In this document: positions 38,032-46,960 of the stretch, piece after piece
How positions within the stretch are numbered: position 1 is the stretch's first letter
How the letters are laid out: every line of letters starts with the position of its first letter
Source of the DNA: Paraglaciecola mesophila KMM 241
GTDB lineage: Bacteria > Pseudomonadota > Gammaproteobacteria > Enterobacterales > Alteromonadaceae
Length of the DNA stretch: 64,000 nt
Assembly (NCBI RefSeq): GCF_000315015.1
Contig: NZ_BAEP01000008.1
Span: 1 to 64,000, forward strand
Reading direction: 5' to 3'
Translations under genes and position numbers: made by a program
The notes under the pieces: generated by a model
Database searches by the model: none
Seen by the model: only the letters and a program-made list of their open reading frames with translations
Told to the model about the DNA's origin: nothing

Positions 38032-39483
38032 CCGGGTTTGAAACTCACGAAACTGCTCGATTCGAGCGCGTATTCTTTGTTTTTCAATATTTTGCGCGCC
38101 TGCATAATTATACGCACTGTGTAATTCATCTATTGCGCGAGGGTAAGACGCCGCCAATGCGTAGACTTCAGCTTTGGTTTGGTGCATCTCCAATTTGTTC
38201 TGATTTTCGGCGTAAGCGTCAGACAATATTTGGTGGGCGAGCATGTTGTCAGGTTCGACCAATAAGTAATCTTTTAGTATGCGTACAGCACGATCATATT
38301 GCTTATTTTTAACCAACGCATTGGCTAAATTCAGTGTAATGACGCGATTGCGGGGCGTTAATGCTGCTTGGGCCATGAGTTTGTCGATGGCATCTTGTAC
38401 GCGCCCAGTCTCAAGTGCAATGTCGGTATAGGTATCGAGATAAAACAAATTACGCGGATCATCTTTTAGCAAACCATCGATGAGGTTACGGGCTTTGTCG
38501 TACTGTTTATCTGCTAAATAAGCCAAGGCTAGACCATACTCAGAAGCGGCTTTAAAAGTATAGCTACCACGCTCTAAACTGGTTTCAAAATAGCTCACGT
38601 TGTATTCAGGCGTTGCGTAATAGCGGGCTAAAATACGGCTCTTAGCAAGATGGAAGCTTAAGCTTGGAGCCACTCTTGCTGTGCGATAACTTGCAGCACG
38701 TGTACGGGCGTCTGCAACCCTAGATTCAGGCAATGGGTGAGTTAATAAAAAAGCAGGTGGTTTAGATTTTAAGCGGTATTTCTCCACTAATGTACCAAAA
38801 AACTCACCGGCAGCATTTGGGTCAAAACCTGCTTGCGCGAGTATACGAATACCTATGCTATCCGCCTCTTTTTCGTTTTGGCGAGTGTAATTGATTGAGG
38901 ATTGTGCCGATGCAGCGGAGCCTGCACTAATGGCGGCAATACCGGCTTCTGGATTAGCTAGAGCAAGTAAAATACCCCCCAAGGCCGACGCTAACTGCAA
39001 AGGTGACGATTTCTGCTGTGCGGCGATACTTCTGGCGATGTGCCGCTGGGTAACGTGGCTGACCTCGTGGGCGAGTACTGAGGCTAATTCACTCTCGTTA
39101 CGCGCATTAAAAATTAAACCTGTGTGTACACCCACGTGCCCACCGAAAAAAGCAAAGGCGTTGATGTCGGCGTTATTGAGTAGGAAAAACTCAAACGGAA
39201 ATTTAACATTATCGGCTTGGGCAACCAAGCGGTTACCCAAATCTTGAATATATTCATCAAGCAGAGGATCACTAATAATAGGGGCCTGTCCTCGGAGTTG
39301 ACGCATTAACACATCACCAATTTGCATCTCTTTGTCCAAGCTAATGGCACTTGAAGCAACGACGCCTATTTCGGGCAAAGCATTCTTTTGGTTAGCAGCA
39401 AAGCCGGTAGCGCTCGTCATAATTCCGAGCGATACAGCCAAACTAAGCAATGCTTTTTTGTAAACTGGGGATGTTTTAATCAT
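38017..39483 (-). CDS. bepA: Periplasmic M48 metalloprotease/chaperone BepA
   Basis: A 488-residue exported protein that assists folding of LptD and degrades stalled outer membrane proteins. It has a signal peptide (to about residue 29), the zinc motif HEVSH near 139-143, the third ligand in NEKEADSIG near 205, and a C-terminal half of TPR repeats. Its order with yfgD-like, perM and bcp genes is the same as in E. coli. A sigma-E-like promoter lies close upstream, fitting its place in the envelope-stress response. Confidence 0.93.
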   Translation of the reverse strand: MIKTSPVYKKALLSLAVSLGIMTSATGFAANQKNALPEIGVVASSAISLDKEMQIGDVLMRQLRGQAPIISDPLLDEYIQDLGNRLVAQADNVKFPFEFFLLNNADINAFAFFGGHVGVHTGLIFNARNESELASVLAHEVSHVTQRHIARSIAAQQKSSPLQLASALGGILLALANPEAGIAAISAGSAASAQSSINYTRQNEKEADSIGIRILAQAGFDPNAAGEFFGTLVEKYRLKSKPPAFLLTHPLPESRVADARTRAASYRTARVAPSLSFHLAKSRILARYYATPEYNVSYFETSLERGSYTFKAASEYGLALAYLADKQYDKARNLIDGLLKDDPRNLFYLDTYTDIALETGRVQDAIDKLMAQAALTPRNRVITLNLANALVKNKQYDRAVRILKDYLLVEPDNMLAHQILSDAYAENQNKLEMHQTKAEVYALAASYPRAIDELHSAYNYAGAQNIEKQRIRARIEQFREFQTRLESL

Positions 39484-39515
39484 TTCACCTATTTAATCAA
39501 TTACAACTTCGTTAA

Positions 39516-39544
39516 TAAGAAAGGCAATAGCCTGATTTAGTTCC
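39516..39544 (-). promoter_or_regulatory. Candidate sigma-E promoter of bepA
   Basis: On the minus strand GGAACTA (39544-39538), a 17-bp spacer and TCTTA (39520-39516) resemble the sigma-E promoter (GGAACTT, then TCnnA). Transcription would start near 39509, 26 bp upstream of the bepA start. E. coli bepA is a sigma-E target. The rest of 39484-39818 holds no gene. Confidence 0.5.
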
Positions 39545-39818
39545 GAAAAACTGATGATAACCGTTAATATTGCGTTGAATGGCTCTAACTTCAAGTGTTT
39601 TATTGGCACTAAGCAACACACTTAAGCGTTATTTAAAACAGATGGGCAAAAAAGCCATCACTACTTTGCTAAAATCTTATCTTTCTTTAGTGGCACACTA
39701 TATTATGCTGCGCTAATCGATTTTTGCACGGCACACATTTAACGAATAGCGTTTTTAGATGTGATCTACATCGAGTCAAAGCAATTTTAACCGCGGTTTA
39801 AAGAGGTATAACAGTTAT

Positions 39819-40889
39819 ATGATAAGTGTGTTTGAAAGATGGTATAAGCGCAAATTCTCTGATCCTGATTCCGTTATGTTGCTGATCATGCTGATTGCGG
39901 TGTCTGTGCTTTTGGCGTTGTTAGGCACCATTTTAATGCCGGTATTGGTAGCGGCAGTCATCGCCTATTTATTGGATTGGCCTGTAAGTCAGTTGTCGCG
40001 TGCGGGTATGCGTAGAGGCTTTGCCTGTAGTGTGGTTATCTTTGGCTTTTTGACATTATGTATTTTGACCTTTATCGGCATAGTGCCTGTGGTATCACAG
40101 CAAAGCATCAACCTCATTCGCGAAATGCCACAAATTTGGGGGCACGCACAAGTATGGTTATTGCAGCTACCTGAGCAGTATCCCGATTTTGTACATTTGG
40201 GTGATGTGCAAGACATGCTTGATGGCGTGAATGAACGTATCGTTAGTTTGGGAGAACAGCTTCTTTCAGCTTCTGTTAGTTCTCTTGGGAGCTTAGCGTC
40301 GTTGTTGATTTACCTTGTGTTGGTGCCATTAATGGTGTTTTTTATGCTCAAGGACAAAGACCAGCTGTTAGACAATTTGTCACCGCTTCTTCCGTCTCAG
40401 CGCAGGCTTATTAAACAAGTGGGCAGTGAGATGAACACCCAAATTGCCAACTACATTCGCGGTAAGGTAATCGAAATTATTATCGTGGGTACGATCTCAG
40501 CCGTAACCTTCGCCTTAATGGATTTACGTTATGCCTTATTGCTTGGCGTGTTGGTGGGCTTTTCAGTATTGATACCCTATATTGGCGCGGCAGTGGTGAC
40601 TATTCCTGTGGCGGTAGTGGCCCTATTTCAGTGGGGGATCACACCGGATTTTTGGTGGTTAATGATTGCCTATGGGGTGATTCAGGCACTCGATGGAAAC
40701 GTGCTTGTTCCGGTACTATTTTCTGAAGCGGTGAGCTTACACCCGGTGTACATCATTATTGCTGTGTTATTTTTTGGCGGTTTATGGGGCTTTTGGGGCG
40801 TGTTTTTTGCCATACCATTGGCTACGTTGGTAAAAGCGGTGATTAACGCTTGGAAAGGGCCTCTGCAGGAACTTCCCCCTGCTATTTAA
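39819..40889 (+). CDS. perM: AI-2E/PerM family membrane transporter
   Basis: A 356-residue inner membrane protein with about eight helices, paired near the N terminus (20-60, 63-87), a soluble middle region and a cluster from 150 onward ending with VLFFGGLWGFWGVFFAIPLATL. This is the AI-2E transporter/PerM family, whose members export solutes or ions; the substrate of PerM itself is not settled. The place between bepA and bcp matches perM of E. coli. Confidence 0.88.
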   Translation: MISVFERWYKRKFSDPDSVMLLIMLIAVSVLLALLGTILMPVLVAAVIAYLLDWPVSQLSRAGMRRGFACSVVIFGFLTLCILTFIGIVPVVSQQSINLIREMPQIWGHAQVWLLQLPEQYPDFVHLGDVQDMLDGVNERIVSLGEQLLSASVSSLGSLASLLIYLVLVPLMVFFMLKDKDQLLDNLSPLLPSQRRLIKQVGSEMNTQIANYIRGKVIEIIIVGTISAVTFALMDLRYALLLGVLVGFSVLIPYIGAAVVTIPVAVVALFQWGITPDFWWLMIAYGVIQALDGNVLVPVLFSEAVSLHPVYIIIAVLFFGGLWGFWGVFFAIPLATLVKAVINAWKGPLQELPPAI

Positions 40890-40899
40890 GCTTTCGGAC

Positions 40900-40943
40900 G
40901 ATGCTTGCCTGCACTGGAAATGGTTTTAGTGTAAGCAAGCATC
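40900..40943. terminator. Long hairpin between convergent perM and bcp
   Basis: GATGCTTGC (40900-40908) pairs with GCAAGCATC (40935-40943), and inside it CACT (40912-40915) pairs with AGTG (40928-40931). There is no clear T run, so its role as a terminator is probable rather than certain. Confidence 0.5.
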
Positions 40944-40954
40944 ACGGTGTTATC

Positions 40955-41419
40955 TTATTGATTTAAATAATCAAGTACGACCTGATGATGGTCTTTGGTT
41001 TTAAACTTATCAAACACGTGTTCAATCACGCCTTGTTCGTTAATCAGAAAGCTGATGCGGTGAATACCGTCATATTCCTTGCCCATAAACTTCTTTAAAC
41101 CCCAAACGCCAAAGGCCTCTGCCACAGCATGGTCTTCATCAGACAACAGGCTGAAATTAAGTTGCTCTTTTTCAATAAATTTAGGCAGGCGCTTAACGGC
41201 GTCTGGGCTGACGCCAAGCACAACAACATTTAGCTTCTCTAGTTCACTTTTATTATCACGAAGGTTTTGAGCTTGTACAGTGCAGCCTGGCGTCATGGCT
41301 TTGGGGTAGAAATACACCAATACCTTTTTACCGCTGAAGTCCGTTAGGTTCACGGTTTCGCCGTGTTCATTTGGCAAGGAGAATTTAGGTGCTGGTGCAC
41401 CCGCTGTCAGTCTATTCAT
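40955..41419 (-). CDS. bcp: Thiol peroxidase Bcp/PrxQ with a single cysteine
   Basis: A 154-residue peroxiredoxin that removes hydrogen and lipid peroxides in the cytoplasm. The peroxidatic cysteine is in MTPGCTVQAQ (Cys46). E. coli Bcp has a second cysteine five residues later (PGCTVQACG); here that position is Gln, and no other cysteine occurs in the protein. It therefore should work as a 1-Cys enzyme, needing an external thiol. It follows gcvR on the same strand, the conserved gcvR-bcp pair. Confidence 0.94.
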   Translation of the reverse strand: MNRLTAGAPAPKFSLPNEHGETVNLTDFSGKKVLVYFYPKAMTPGCTVQAQNLRDNKSELEKLNVVVLGVSPDAVKRLPKFIEKEQLNFSLLSDEDHAVAEAFGVWGLKKFMGKEYDGIHRISFLINEQGVIEHVFDKFKTKDHHQVVLDYLNQ

Positions 41420-41473
41420 AAAATGTCCTTAATTTGGATGTAAAAAAATTGTGGAAATGTGATTAGTGAAAGT

Positions 41474-42001
41474 TCAGTGATTTTGCTTAATAGCCCCATG
41501 TAAATCTAGCTGTTGCAACAACACTTCAAACTTTTTCTCGAAATCCCCAATGTCAATATCGTGAGGCATACTGACAACCATTTTACATTTCACTTCATCT
41601 GGTTCATCTGGGGATGTTTGCAGCGTCTTTAAACGCAGAGCACTGACGGTCACGCAAAACGTGGAGAAAAATTGCGTCACTTCTTTAATGACGCCTACAG
41701 CATCAACACCTGAGAAGGTCACGTCCGCAAGGTGCTCTAGGTTTTGTTTAGCATGGCGTTTGGTTCGTTTCATCATGGATAACAAATCAAGCTGCTGACA
41801 AGCCAGTGGTATAGCCACCTCAACACGTGCAATAGCGCTCTGCGTGCCTTCTACGATCATGGTAAGTGAAAAATCCTGACCGTAAACCGCTTGGCGACTA
41901 TCTAGAATGTTGCAATTAGTCTCACTAACCACATCAGTAATTGTACTGAGCATGGTGACTTTGTTGGCACCTAAAATGGTGATGATTAATTGTTGTTTCA
42001 T
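41474..42001 (-). CDS. gcvR: Glycine cleavage system regulator GcvR
   Basis: A 175-residue protein with two tandem ACT domains (about 4-80 and 90-170). In E. coli GcvR binds GcvA and glycine to switch the gcvTHP operon. The order gcvR-bcp, divergent from dapA, is conserved. LITILGANKVTMLSTITDVVSETNCNI-type ACT start and VTFSGVDAVGVIKEVTQFF mark the two repeats. Confidence 0.88.
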   Translation of the reverse strand: MKQQLIITILGANKVTMLSTITDVVSETNCNILDSRQAVYGQDFSLTMIVEGTQSAIARVEVAIPLACQQLDLLSMMKRTKRHAKQNLEHLADVTFSGVDAVGVIKEVTQFFSTFCVTVSALRLKTLQTSPDEPDEVKCKMVVSMPHDIDIGDFEKKFEVLLQQLDLHGAIKQNH

Positions 42002-42162
42002 TAACGTATTAAGCTTACTTCGTGAATTTTGACTCTACTAACATACCTGAATTACCCCTAGTATTTCCAGTTTCAAGATTGGTTTTGCATTCTGCGCATT
42101 CATTACTTGTTTTTACCCCACATGCTCTTTACCATTAGGCGCGAATTTTTTCTGGAGTAGGC

Positions 42163-43044
42163 ATGTTTACTGGTAGTTACGTTGCATTAATCACCCCCAT
42201 GTACCAATCAGGCGAGATAGATTATCCGTCGTTAAAGAAGTTGGTTGATTTTCATATTGCCAATGGCAGCCATGGCTTAATTGCTGTGGGCACCACGGGT
42301 GAGTCTGCCACGTTGCCCTTTGATGAGCACATTGAAGTGGTCAAGCGCATGGTCGAGTTCGCCGATAATAAGATTCCAGTAATCGCTGGAAGTGGAGCCA
42401 ACTCTACCGCTGAGGCTATATTTTTAAGTGAGCAAATGTCGGGTACTGGGATTGATGGTTTCCTCAGTGTGGTGCCTTATTACAATAAACCGCAACAAAA
42501 AGGCATGGTGGCGCACTTCAACGCGGTTGCTGATGCAACTGACCTGCCGGTTCTATTGTACAACGTACCCGGGCGTACGGTGGCAGATATGCTGCCTGAC
42601 ACAGTGGCGGAACTTGCGACGCACCCTAAAATCGTTGGCCTTAAAGATGCCACCGGTGATATTGCCCGTTTAAAACAAATGCAGCCTTTAGTCGATAAGG
42701 ACTTTGTATTCTTAAGTGGCGACGATGCCACAGGTTGTGAATTTTTAACCGCAGGTGGTCATGGCGTTATTTCTGTGACGGCGAATGTTGTACCTAAACA
42801 AATGTCTCAGATGTGTGAAGCGGCGCTTGCTGGTGATTACTCCAAAGCTAAAGAAATCGATCAGCAAATAGCCGAGCTTCACAGCGCTCTATTTATTGAA
42901 CCAAATCCAGTATTGCCTAAGTGGGCTTTGTACAAAATGGGGCTCATTCAATCTGCATTTTTGCGTTTACCGTTAATTGAATCGGAACTTGATAGCCAAA
43001 ATCATATCGAACAAGTCATGCGCAATTCGGGCGTATTATCTTAA
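42163..43044 (+). CDS. dapA: 4-hydroxy-tetrahydrodipicolinate synthase
   Basis: The 293-residue aldolase that condenses pyruvate with aspartate semialdehyde, first step of lysine and diaminopimelate synthesis. GTTGESATL near residues 44-52 holds the substrate-binding threonines, VPYYNKP near 106 the shuttle Tyr, and GLKDATGD near 160 the Schiff-base Lys. GGAG precedes the ATG. bamC follows nine bases later, as in E. coli. Confidence 0.97.
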   Translation: MFTGSYVALITPMYQSGEIDYPSLKKLVDFHIANGSHGLIAVGTTGESATLPFDEHIEVVKRMVEFADNKIPVIAGSGANSTAEAIFLSEQMSGTGIDGFLSVVPYYNKPQQKGMVAHFNAVADATDLPVLLYNVPGRTVADMLPDTVAELATHPKIVGLKDATGDIARLKQMQPLVDKDFVFLSGDDATGCEFLTAGGHGVISVTANVVPKQMSQMCEAALAGDYSKAKEIDQQIAELHSALFIEPNPVLPKWALYKMGLIQSAFLRLPLIESELDSQNHIEQVMRNSGVLS

Positions 43045-43053
43045 GGAGATTGC

Positions 43054-44160
43054 ATGACAACTAAGTTTTTCATTGGCACAGCTATCGCGGTTAGTGTTTT
43101 AAGCGCGTGTAGTTCATTAGAAGAGCGACAAATCGCCAGCGGTAATTTTGAATATACCAAGCAACAGCCAGGTCATGATATTCAAGTACCAGCCGATGTT
43201 GACCGTCCTAATTTTAGTCAGGCTTATAAGCTTCCTGCTTTAGATGCTGATGCGCCGCGCAATTTTATCGGCAAAAAGCTCAAGGTCGTTTCACCCTCGT
43301 TGGTGTTGCCTTTAGTCACTGGCTCTCATGTTGATGATGGCAGTAAAGACGCGAAAGTGTTTTTCGACCAAGTCGACGATAGCCAACCGCTAGACACCAC
43401 CATTTGGAATTCGCTGCTAAGTTATTTAGAAGAGCAGGGCATTGGCATTGATTCGTTCGATAAAGACAAACAGCGCCTCGTTACCGATTGGGTCGTGGTC
43501 AAAGAGATTTTAGATGATCATTGGTACAGTTGGTCATCTGTTGAGCGTGACACCAGCCAACGCTTCGAATTTGATTTAGAAATGAAATCTCACGGGCGTA
43601 CAGCAACATTGAACGCGCACTTAGTGGAATATAAAGAGCGTCAGGGGGAAGCCGTTGTTGCTGATAAATCTGATGTAGATTCACGCGCTAAAGAAGTCGA
43701 CATTTTGAATAAGGTGATTGGGCATTACGAATATCAAATTCGAGTGGCTGATGCAAAGCGCATACGTGAAATTCGCCGTGGTATGCAAATTACTATTGGC
43801 CAAGATGACGAAGATGCCCCCGCGTTTATTATCGACAGTAACTACGACACAGCATGGCCCCGCGTACTGTTGGTGTTACGGAAACTTGGTTTTGACGTGA
43901 AAGATTACGACAAATCTAATGGTTTACTGTTTGTTAAATACAACGGTACCGAGAGTGGTTGGTGGGATTCAGTATGGTCTAACGACGAGAATGCTTTACC
44001 CCTCGAAAAGCAGGAATATCGCTTCAGAGTGGAAGAAGCGGGAGAGCAAACCTCGTTGACTGTGCTTGATAACGAAAGCACACCATTTACAAAAGAAAAA
44101 CTGACTGGGTTGTATGATGTTTTTGCCCGTGTAATGGCAGACGACAATCTAGATATATAG
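43054..44160 (+). CDS. bamC: Outer membrane assembly lipoprotein BamC
   Basis: A 368-residue lipoprotein of the BAM complex. The signal peptide ends in the lipobox VLSACSS (Cys19). A long unstructured N-terminal segment that contacts BamD is followed by two helix-grip domains, including DDHWYSWSSVERD in the first and GWWDSVWSNDE in the second. AGGAGA lies just upstream of the ATG. It is coupled to dapA and followed by a terminator. Confidence 0.93.
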   Translation: MTTKFFIGTAIAVSVLSACSSLEERQIASGNFEYTKQQPGHDIQVPADVDRPNFSQAYKLPALDADAPRNFIGKKLKVVSPSLVLPLVTGSHVDDGSKDAKVFFDQVDDSQPLDTTIWNSLLSYLEEQGIGIDSFDKDKQRLVTDWVVVKEILDDHWYSWSSVERDTSQRFEFDLEMKSHGRTATLNAHLVEYKERQGEAVVADKSDVDSRAKEVDILNKVIGHYEYQIRVADAKRIREIRRGMQITIGQDDEDAPAFIIDSNYDTAWPRVLLVLRKLGFDVKDYDKSNGLLFVKYNGTESGWWDSVWSNDENALPLEKQEYRFRVEEAGEQTSLTVLDNESTPFTKEKLTGLYDVFARVMADDNLDI

Positions 44161-44182
44161 TAGATTTGGTATCGTTTGAAAG

Positions 44183-44205
44183 AGCACCGCAAGGGTGCTT
44201 TTTCA
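44183..44205 (+). terminator. Terminator between bamC and purC
   Basis: AGCACC (44183-44188) pairs with GGTGCT (44194-44199), followed by TTTTTC. Confidence 0.8.
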
Positions 44206-44238
44206 TTTTTAGGCAACCCTTTTTGAGGACAATCTTGT

Positions 44239-45342
44239 ATGAGCTTCGCTGATAAAGTGCTTGCTGTTAATGACAACCTTCCGATTCGCACTGATTTACC
44301 TGTACACAGTGGCAAAGTTCGCTCTGTTTATTGGTTAACAGAACATGACAGCCGACGTCTTATTGAAGAGCATAATTACCCAGTTCCGAAAGACACGCCA
44401 TTGGCCATCATGTTGATAAGCGATCGTATTTCAGCGTTTGATTGCATTTGGCATGGCGAAGAAGGTATGCAAGGCGTACCTGGGAAAGGCGCAGCTTTGA
44501 ATGCTATTTCAAACCATTGGTTTGGCCTATTTAAAGAGCAGGAGCTGGCTGATAGTCATATATTAGACATTCCTCATCCATTGGTATGGATTGTTCAGAA
44601 AGCTCGCCCAATCATGATTGAGGCGATTTGCCGTCAATATATTACGGGCTCCATGTGGCGCGCCTATGAAAAAGGCGAGCGCGAGTTTTGCGGTATCCGC
44701 CTGGAGGAAGGGTTATCAAAAGACAGCAAGTTAGCCAATATATTGATTACTCCGTCCACCAAAGGTGTTCTTAAAGGCATTGAGGGTGTGCCAGAAGCAG
44801 ATGATGTCAATGTATCTCGCAGTGATATAGCGCAAAACTATGCTGCGTTTAATTTTAACTCTGCTGATGACATTGCTTTGTACGAAAAATTATTGACTGA
44901 AGGCTTCGGGGTCATAAGCCATGCGCTTGACAAAATAGGGCAAATTTTCGTAGATACAAAGTTCGAATTCGGATACGTAAAAGACGTAGAGGGCAACGAT
45001 AAATTAATTTATATGGATGAAGTGGGTACCCCAGATTCATCACGTATATGGGACGCCAAGCAATACGAGCAAGGCTGTATAGTCGAGAACTCAAAAGAAG
45101 GGTTCAGGCAGTTGCTGCTTAATTACTTCCCTGATCCTGACATCTTGCTTAACAAAGAGCGTATGGATGAACGCGAGGCATTAGCCCGAGACAATGCCTT
45201 ACCTATAAAGGTGTTAATGGACATATCAAAGACCTATACGCAAATAGCTGAGAAAATCACCGGCCAAAAAATTGTGCTCAGTGATAATCCTAAAGAAGAA
45301 GTGATCAATGTGTTACGGGATAAGTACCAGCTTATTGACTAA
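44239..45342 (+). CDS. purC: SAICAR synthetase (long form)
   Basis: A 367-residue phosphoribosylaminoimidazole-succinocarboxamide synthase, eighth step of purine synthesis. [10 protein letters not shown] near 24, [10 protein letters not shown] near 62 and [12 protein letters not shown] near 268 are diagnostic. E. coli PurC has 237 residues; this longer type, with extra sequence inside and after the core, also occurs in Vibrio and Shewanella. GAGGA precedes the ATG. Its position after bamC is conserved. Confidence 0.95.
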   Translation: MSFADKVLAVNDNLPIRTDLPVHSGKVRSVYWLTEHDSRRLIEEHNYPVPKDTPLAIMLISDRISAFDCIWHGEEGMQGVPGKGAALNAISNHWFGLFKEQELADSHILDIPHPLVWIVQKARPIMIEAICRQYITGSMWRAYEKGEREFCGIRLEEGLSKDSKLANILITPSTKGVLKGIEGVPEADDVNVSRSDIAQNYAAFNFNSADDIALYEKLLTEGFGVISHALDKIGQIFVDTKFEFGYVKDVEGNDKLIYMDEVGTPDSSRIWDAKQYEQGCIVENSKEGFRQLLLNYFPDPDILLNKERMDEREALARDNALPIKVLMDISKTYTQIAEKITGQKIVLSDNPKEEVINVLRDKYQLID

Positions 45343-45373
45343 ACTCCTATCTCGTTTGAAATGTGAGATTCAT

Positions 45374-45403
45374 AAAGCCAGCTAGTTTGCTGGCTTTTTT
45401 TGT
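45374..45403 (+). terminator. Terminator after purC
   Basis: AAAGCCAGC (45374-45382) pairs with GCTGGCTTT (45389-45397), followed by a long T run. Confidence 0.9.
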
Positions 45404-45480
45404 TTTATAACCGTTAATTTAACAAGCCTCTTTTTAGCCAACTCCAATCGATCGACGCTGCGAGTGCACGGGAGATTGGA

Positions 45481-45750
45481 TTACGCTTTAATTTTTATAT
45501 GGCCCAAGGGTTTACAGCAACAAGCCAGTATTTCACCGTCATCGATGAAAGCAAGAGGATCAAGTAAGTATTCTACTTCACCTTCGATTAACTGCGTTCT
45601 GCATGCGCCGCAAAATCCCTCTTTGCAGTGGTATTCCTTAGGAATATTATGGGTGAGTAAACAGTCGAGGAGATTGTTGTGAGCAAACGAAATCGTTTGC
45701 TCACAGGGGGCGTCTGGGTCATGTTCAACAACCGTGACTTTTTTGCACAC
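45481..45750 (-). CDS. yfaE: [2Fe-2S] ferredoxin YfaE, NrdB maintenance protein
   Basis: An 89-residue plant-type ferredoxin. Its cluster ligands lie in CKEGFCGAC (Cys40, Cys45, Cys48) with the fourth in the ILACCC segment (around 75-77). YfaE keeps the NrdB diferric-tyrosyl radical active by supplying electrons. The start overlaps the nrdB stop by one base, the usual nrdA-nrdB-yfaE operon order. Confidence 0.95.
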   Translation of the reverse strand: MCKKVTVVEHDPDAPCEQTISFAHNNLLDCLLTHNIPKEYHCKEGFCGACRTQLIEGEVEYLLDPLAFIDDGEILACCCKPLGHIKIKA

Positions 45751-46880
45751 TATAGCTCGAACTCGTCGAAGTCGTTGCTGCCGACTTCAGAGTCGATTTG
45801 GCCGACAAGATAGGAGCTGATCTCGGATTCTTGCGGAGCAACCTGTACGTTGTCTGAATTCAAATAATTATTCATCCAAGGCAAGGGGTTATTTTTAATA
45901 TCAAATGGCTGACCTAGGCCAATCGCTGACATTCTGTGGTTCGCAATAAACTCCACGTATTGGCATAAAATATCTTTATTTAGGCCAATCATTGAGCCGT
46001 TCTGAAATAAGTACTCAGCCCATTCTTTCTCTTGATTGACTGCATCAAGGAATATATCCGTGGCTTGTTGTTTATATTCAAGGGCGATTTCAGCCATTTC
46101 AGGGTCGTCTTTACCTTTCGCCCACAAGTTCAAAATATGCTGCGTCGAGGTCAAGTGTAGATTTTCGTCACGTGAAATCAGGCGAATAATTTTAGAGTTA
46201 CCTTCCATTAATTCACGCTCAGCAAAAGCAAACGTACACGCGAACGACACGTAAAAACGAATTGCTTCCAAGGCATTCACAGAATTCATGCACAAGAATA
46301 GTTTTATCTTTAGCGTACGCATAGTCACAACGTGCTCTTCACCATTGATAGTGTGCGTACCTTCCCCCAGTGTTTGCCAAAGTTGGGTGTAAAAAATCAA
46401 GTCGTCGTAGTATTTAGAGATATCAGCTGCGCGCTTTTTGATCTGCTCATTTTCAACGATATCAGAGAAAATACTGCTAGGGTCGCCAAACAAGTTACGC
46501 AAAATATGGGTGTACGAACGTGAATGGATGGTTTCAAAAAACGACCATGTTTCAGTCCATGTTTCTAGCTCAGGGATAGAAATAATCGGTAAGAACGCAA
46601 TGTTCGGGCTACGACCTTGAATAGAGTCTAATAACGTTTGATATTTCAAATTCGAAATAAAAATATGCTTTTCTGATTCACTCAGCTTTTGAAAGTCAAC
46701 TCTGTCTTTACTGACATCTACTTCTTCGGGGCGCCAGAAAAAACTGATTTGCTTCTCGATAAGTTTTTCGAAAATGCTGTGTTTTTGTTGATCATAACGG
46801 GCAACGTTGACCGGATTGCCAAAAAACATAGGTTCTTGCAAAGGGTCGTTATTGATTTGATTAAACGTTGTGTATTTCAT
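45750..46880 (-). CDS. nrdB: Class Ia ribonucleotide reductase beta subunit
   Basis: A 376-residue radical-bearing subunit. Diiron ligands are in FWRPEEVD (Asp/Glu region near 50), in IHSRSYTH near 120 with the radical Tyr, and in [12 protein letters not shown] near 235. The C-terminal SNDFDEFEL is the tail that docks on NrdA. It lies 80 bases after nrdA. Confidence 0.96.
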   Translation of the reverse strand: MKYTTFNQINNDPLQEPMFFGNPVNVARYDQQKHSIFEKLIEKQISFFWRPEEVDVSKDRVDFQKLSESEKHIFISNLKYQTLLDSIQGRSPNIAFLPIISIPELETWTETWSFFETIHSRSYTHILRNLFGDPSSIFSDIVENEQIKKRAADISKYYDDLIFYTQLWQTLGEGTHTINGEEHVVTMRTLKIKLFLCMNSVNALEAIRFYVSFACTFAFAERELMEGNSKIIRLISRDENLHLTSTQHILNLWAKGKDDPEMAEIALEYKQQATDIFLDAVNQEKEWAEYLFQNGSMIGLNKDILCQYVEFIANHRMSAIGLGQPFDIKNNPLPWMNNYLNSDNVQVAPQESEISSYLVGQIDSEVGSNDFDEFEL

Positions 46881-46960
46881 GAATGTTAGCAGACCATTTA
46901 GAGTTGAATTCGCCCTTTAGTCACGCACTAAAGGGCACAGAAAGAAAGTACGCAGAAGGA

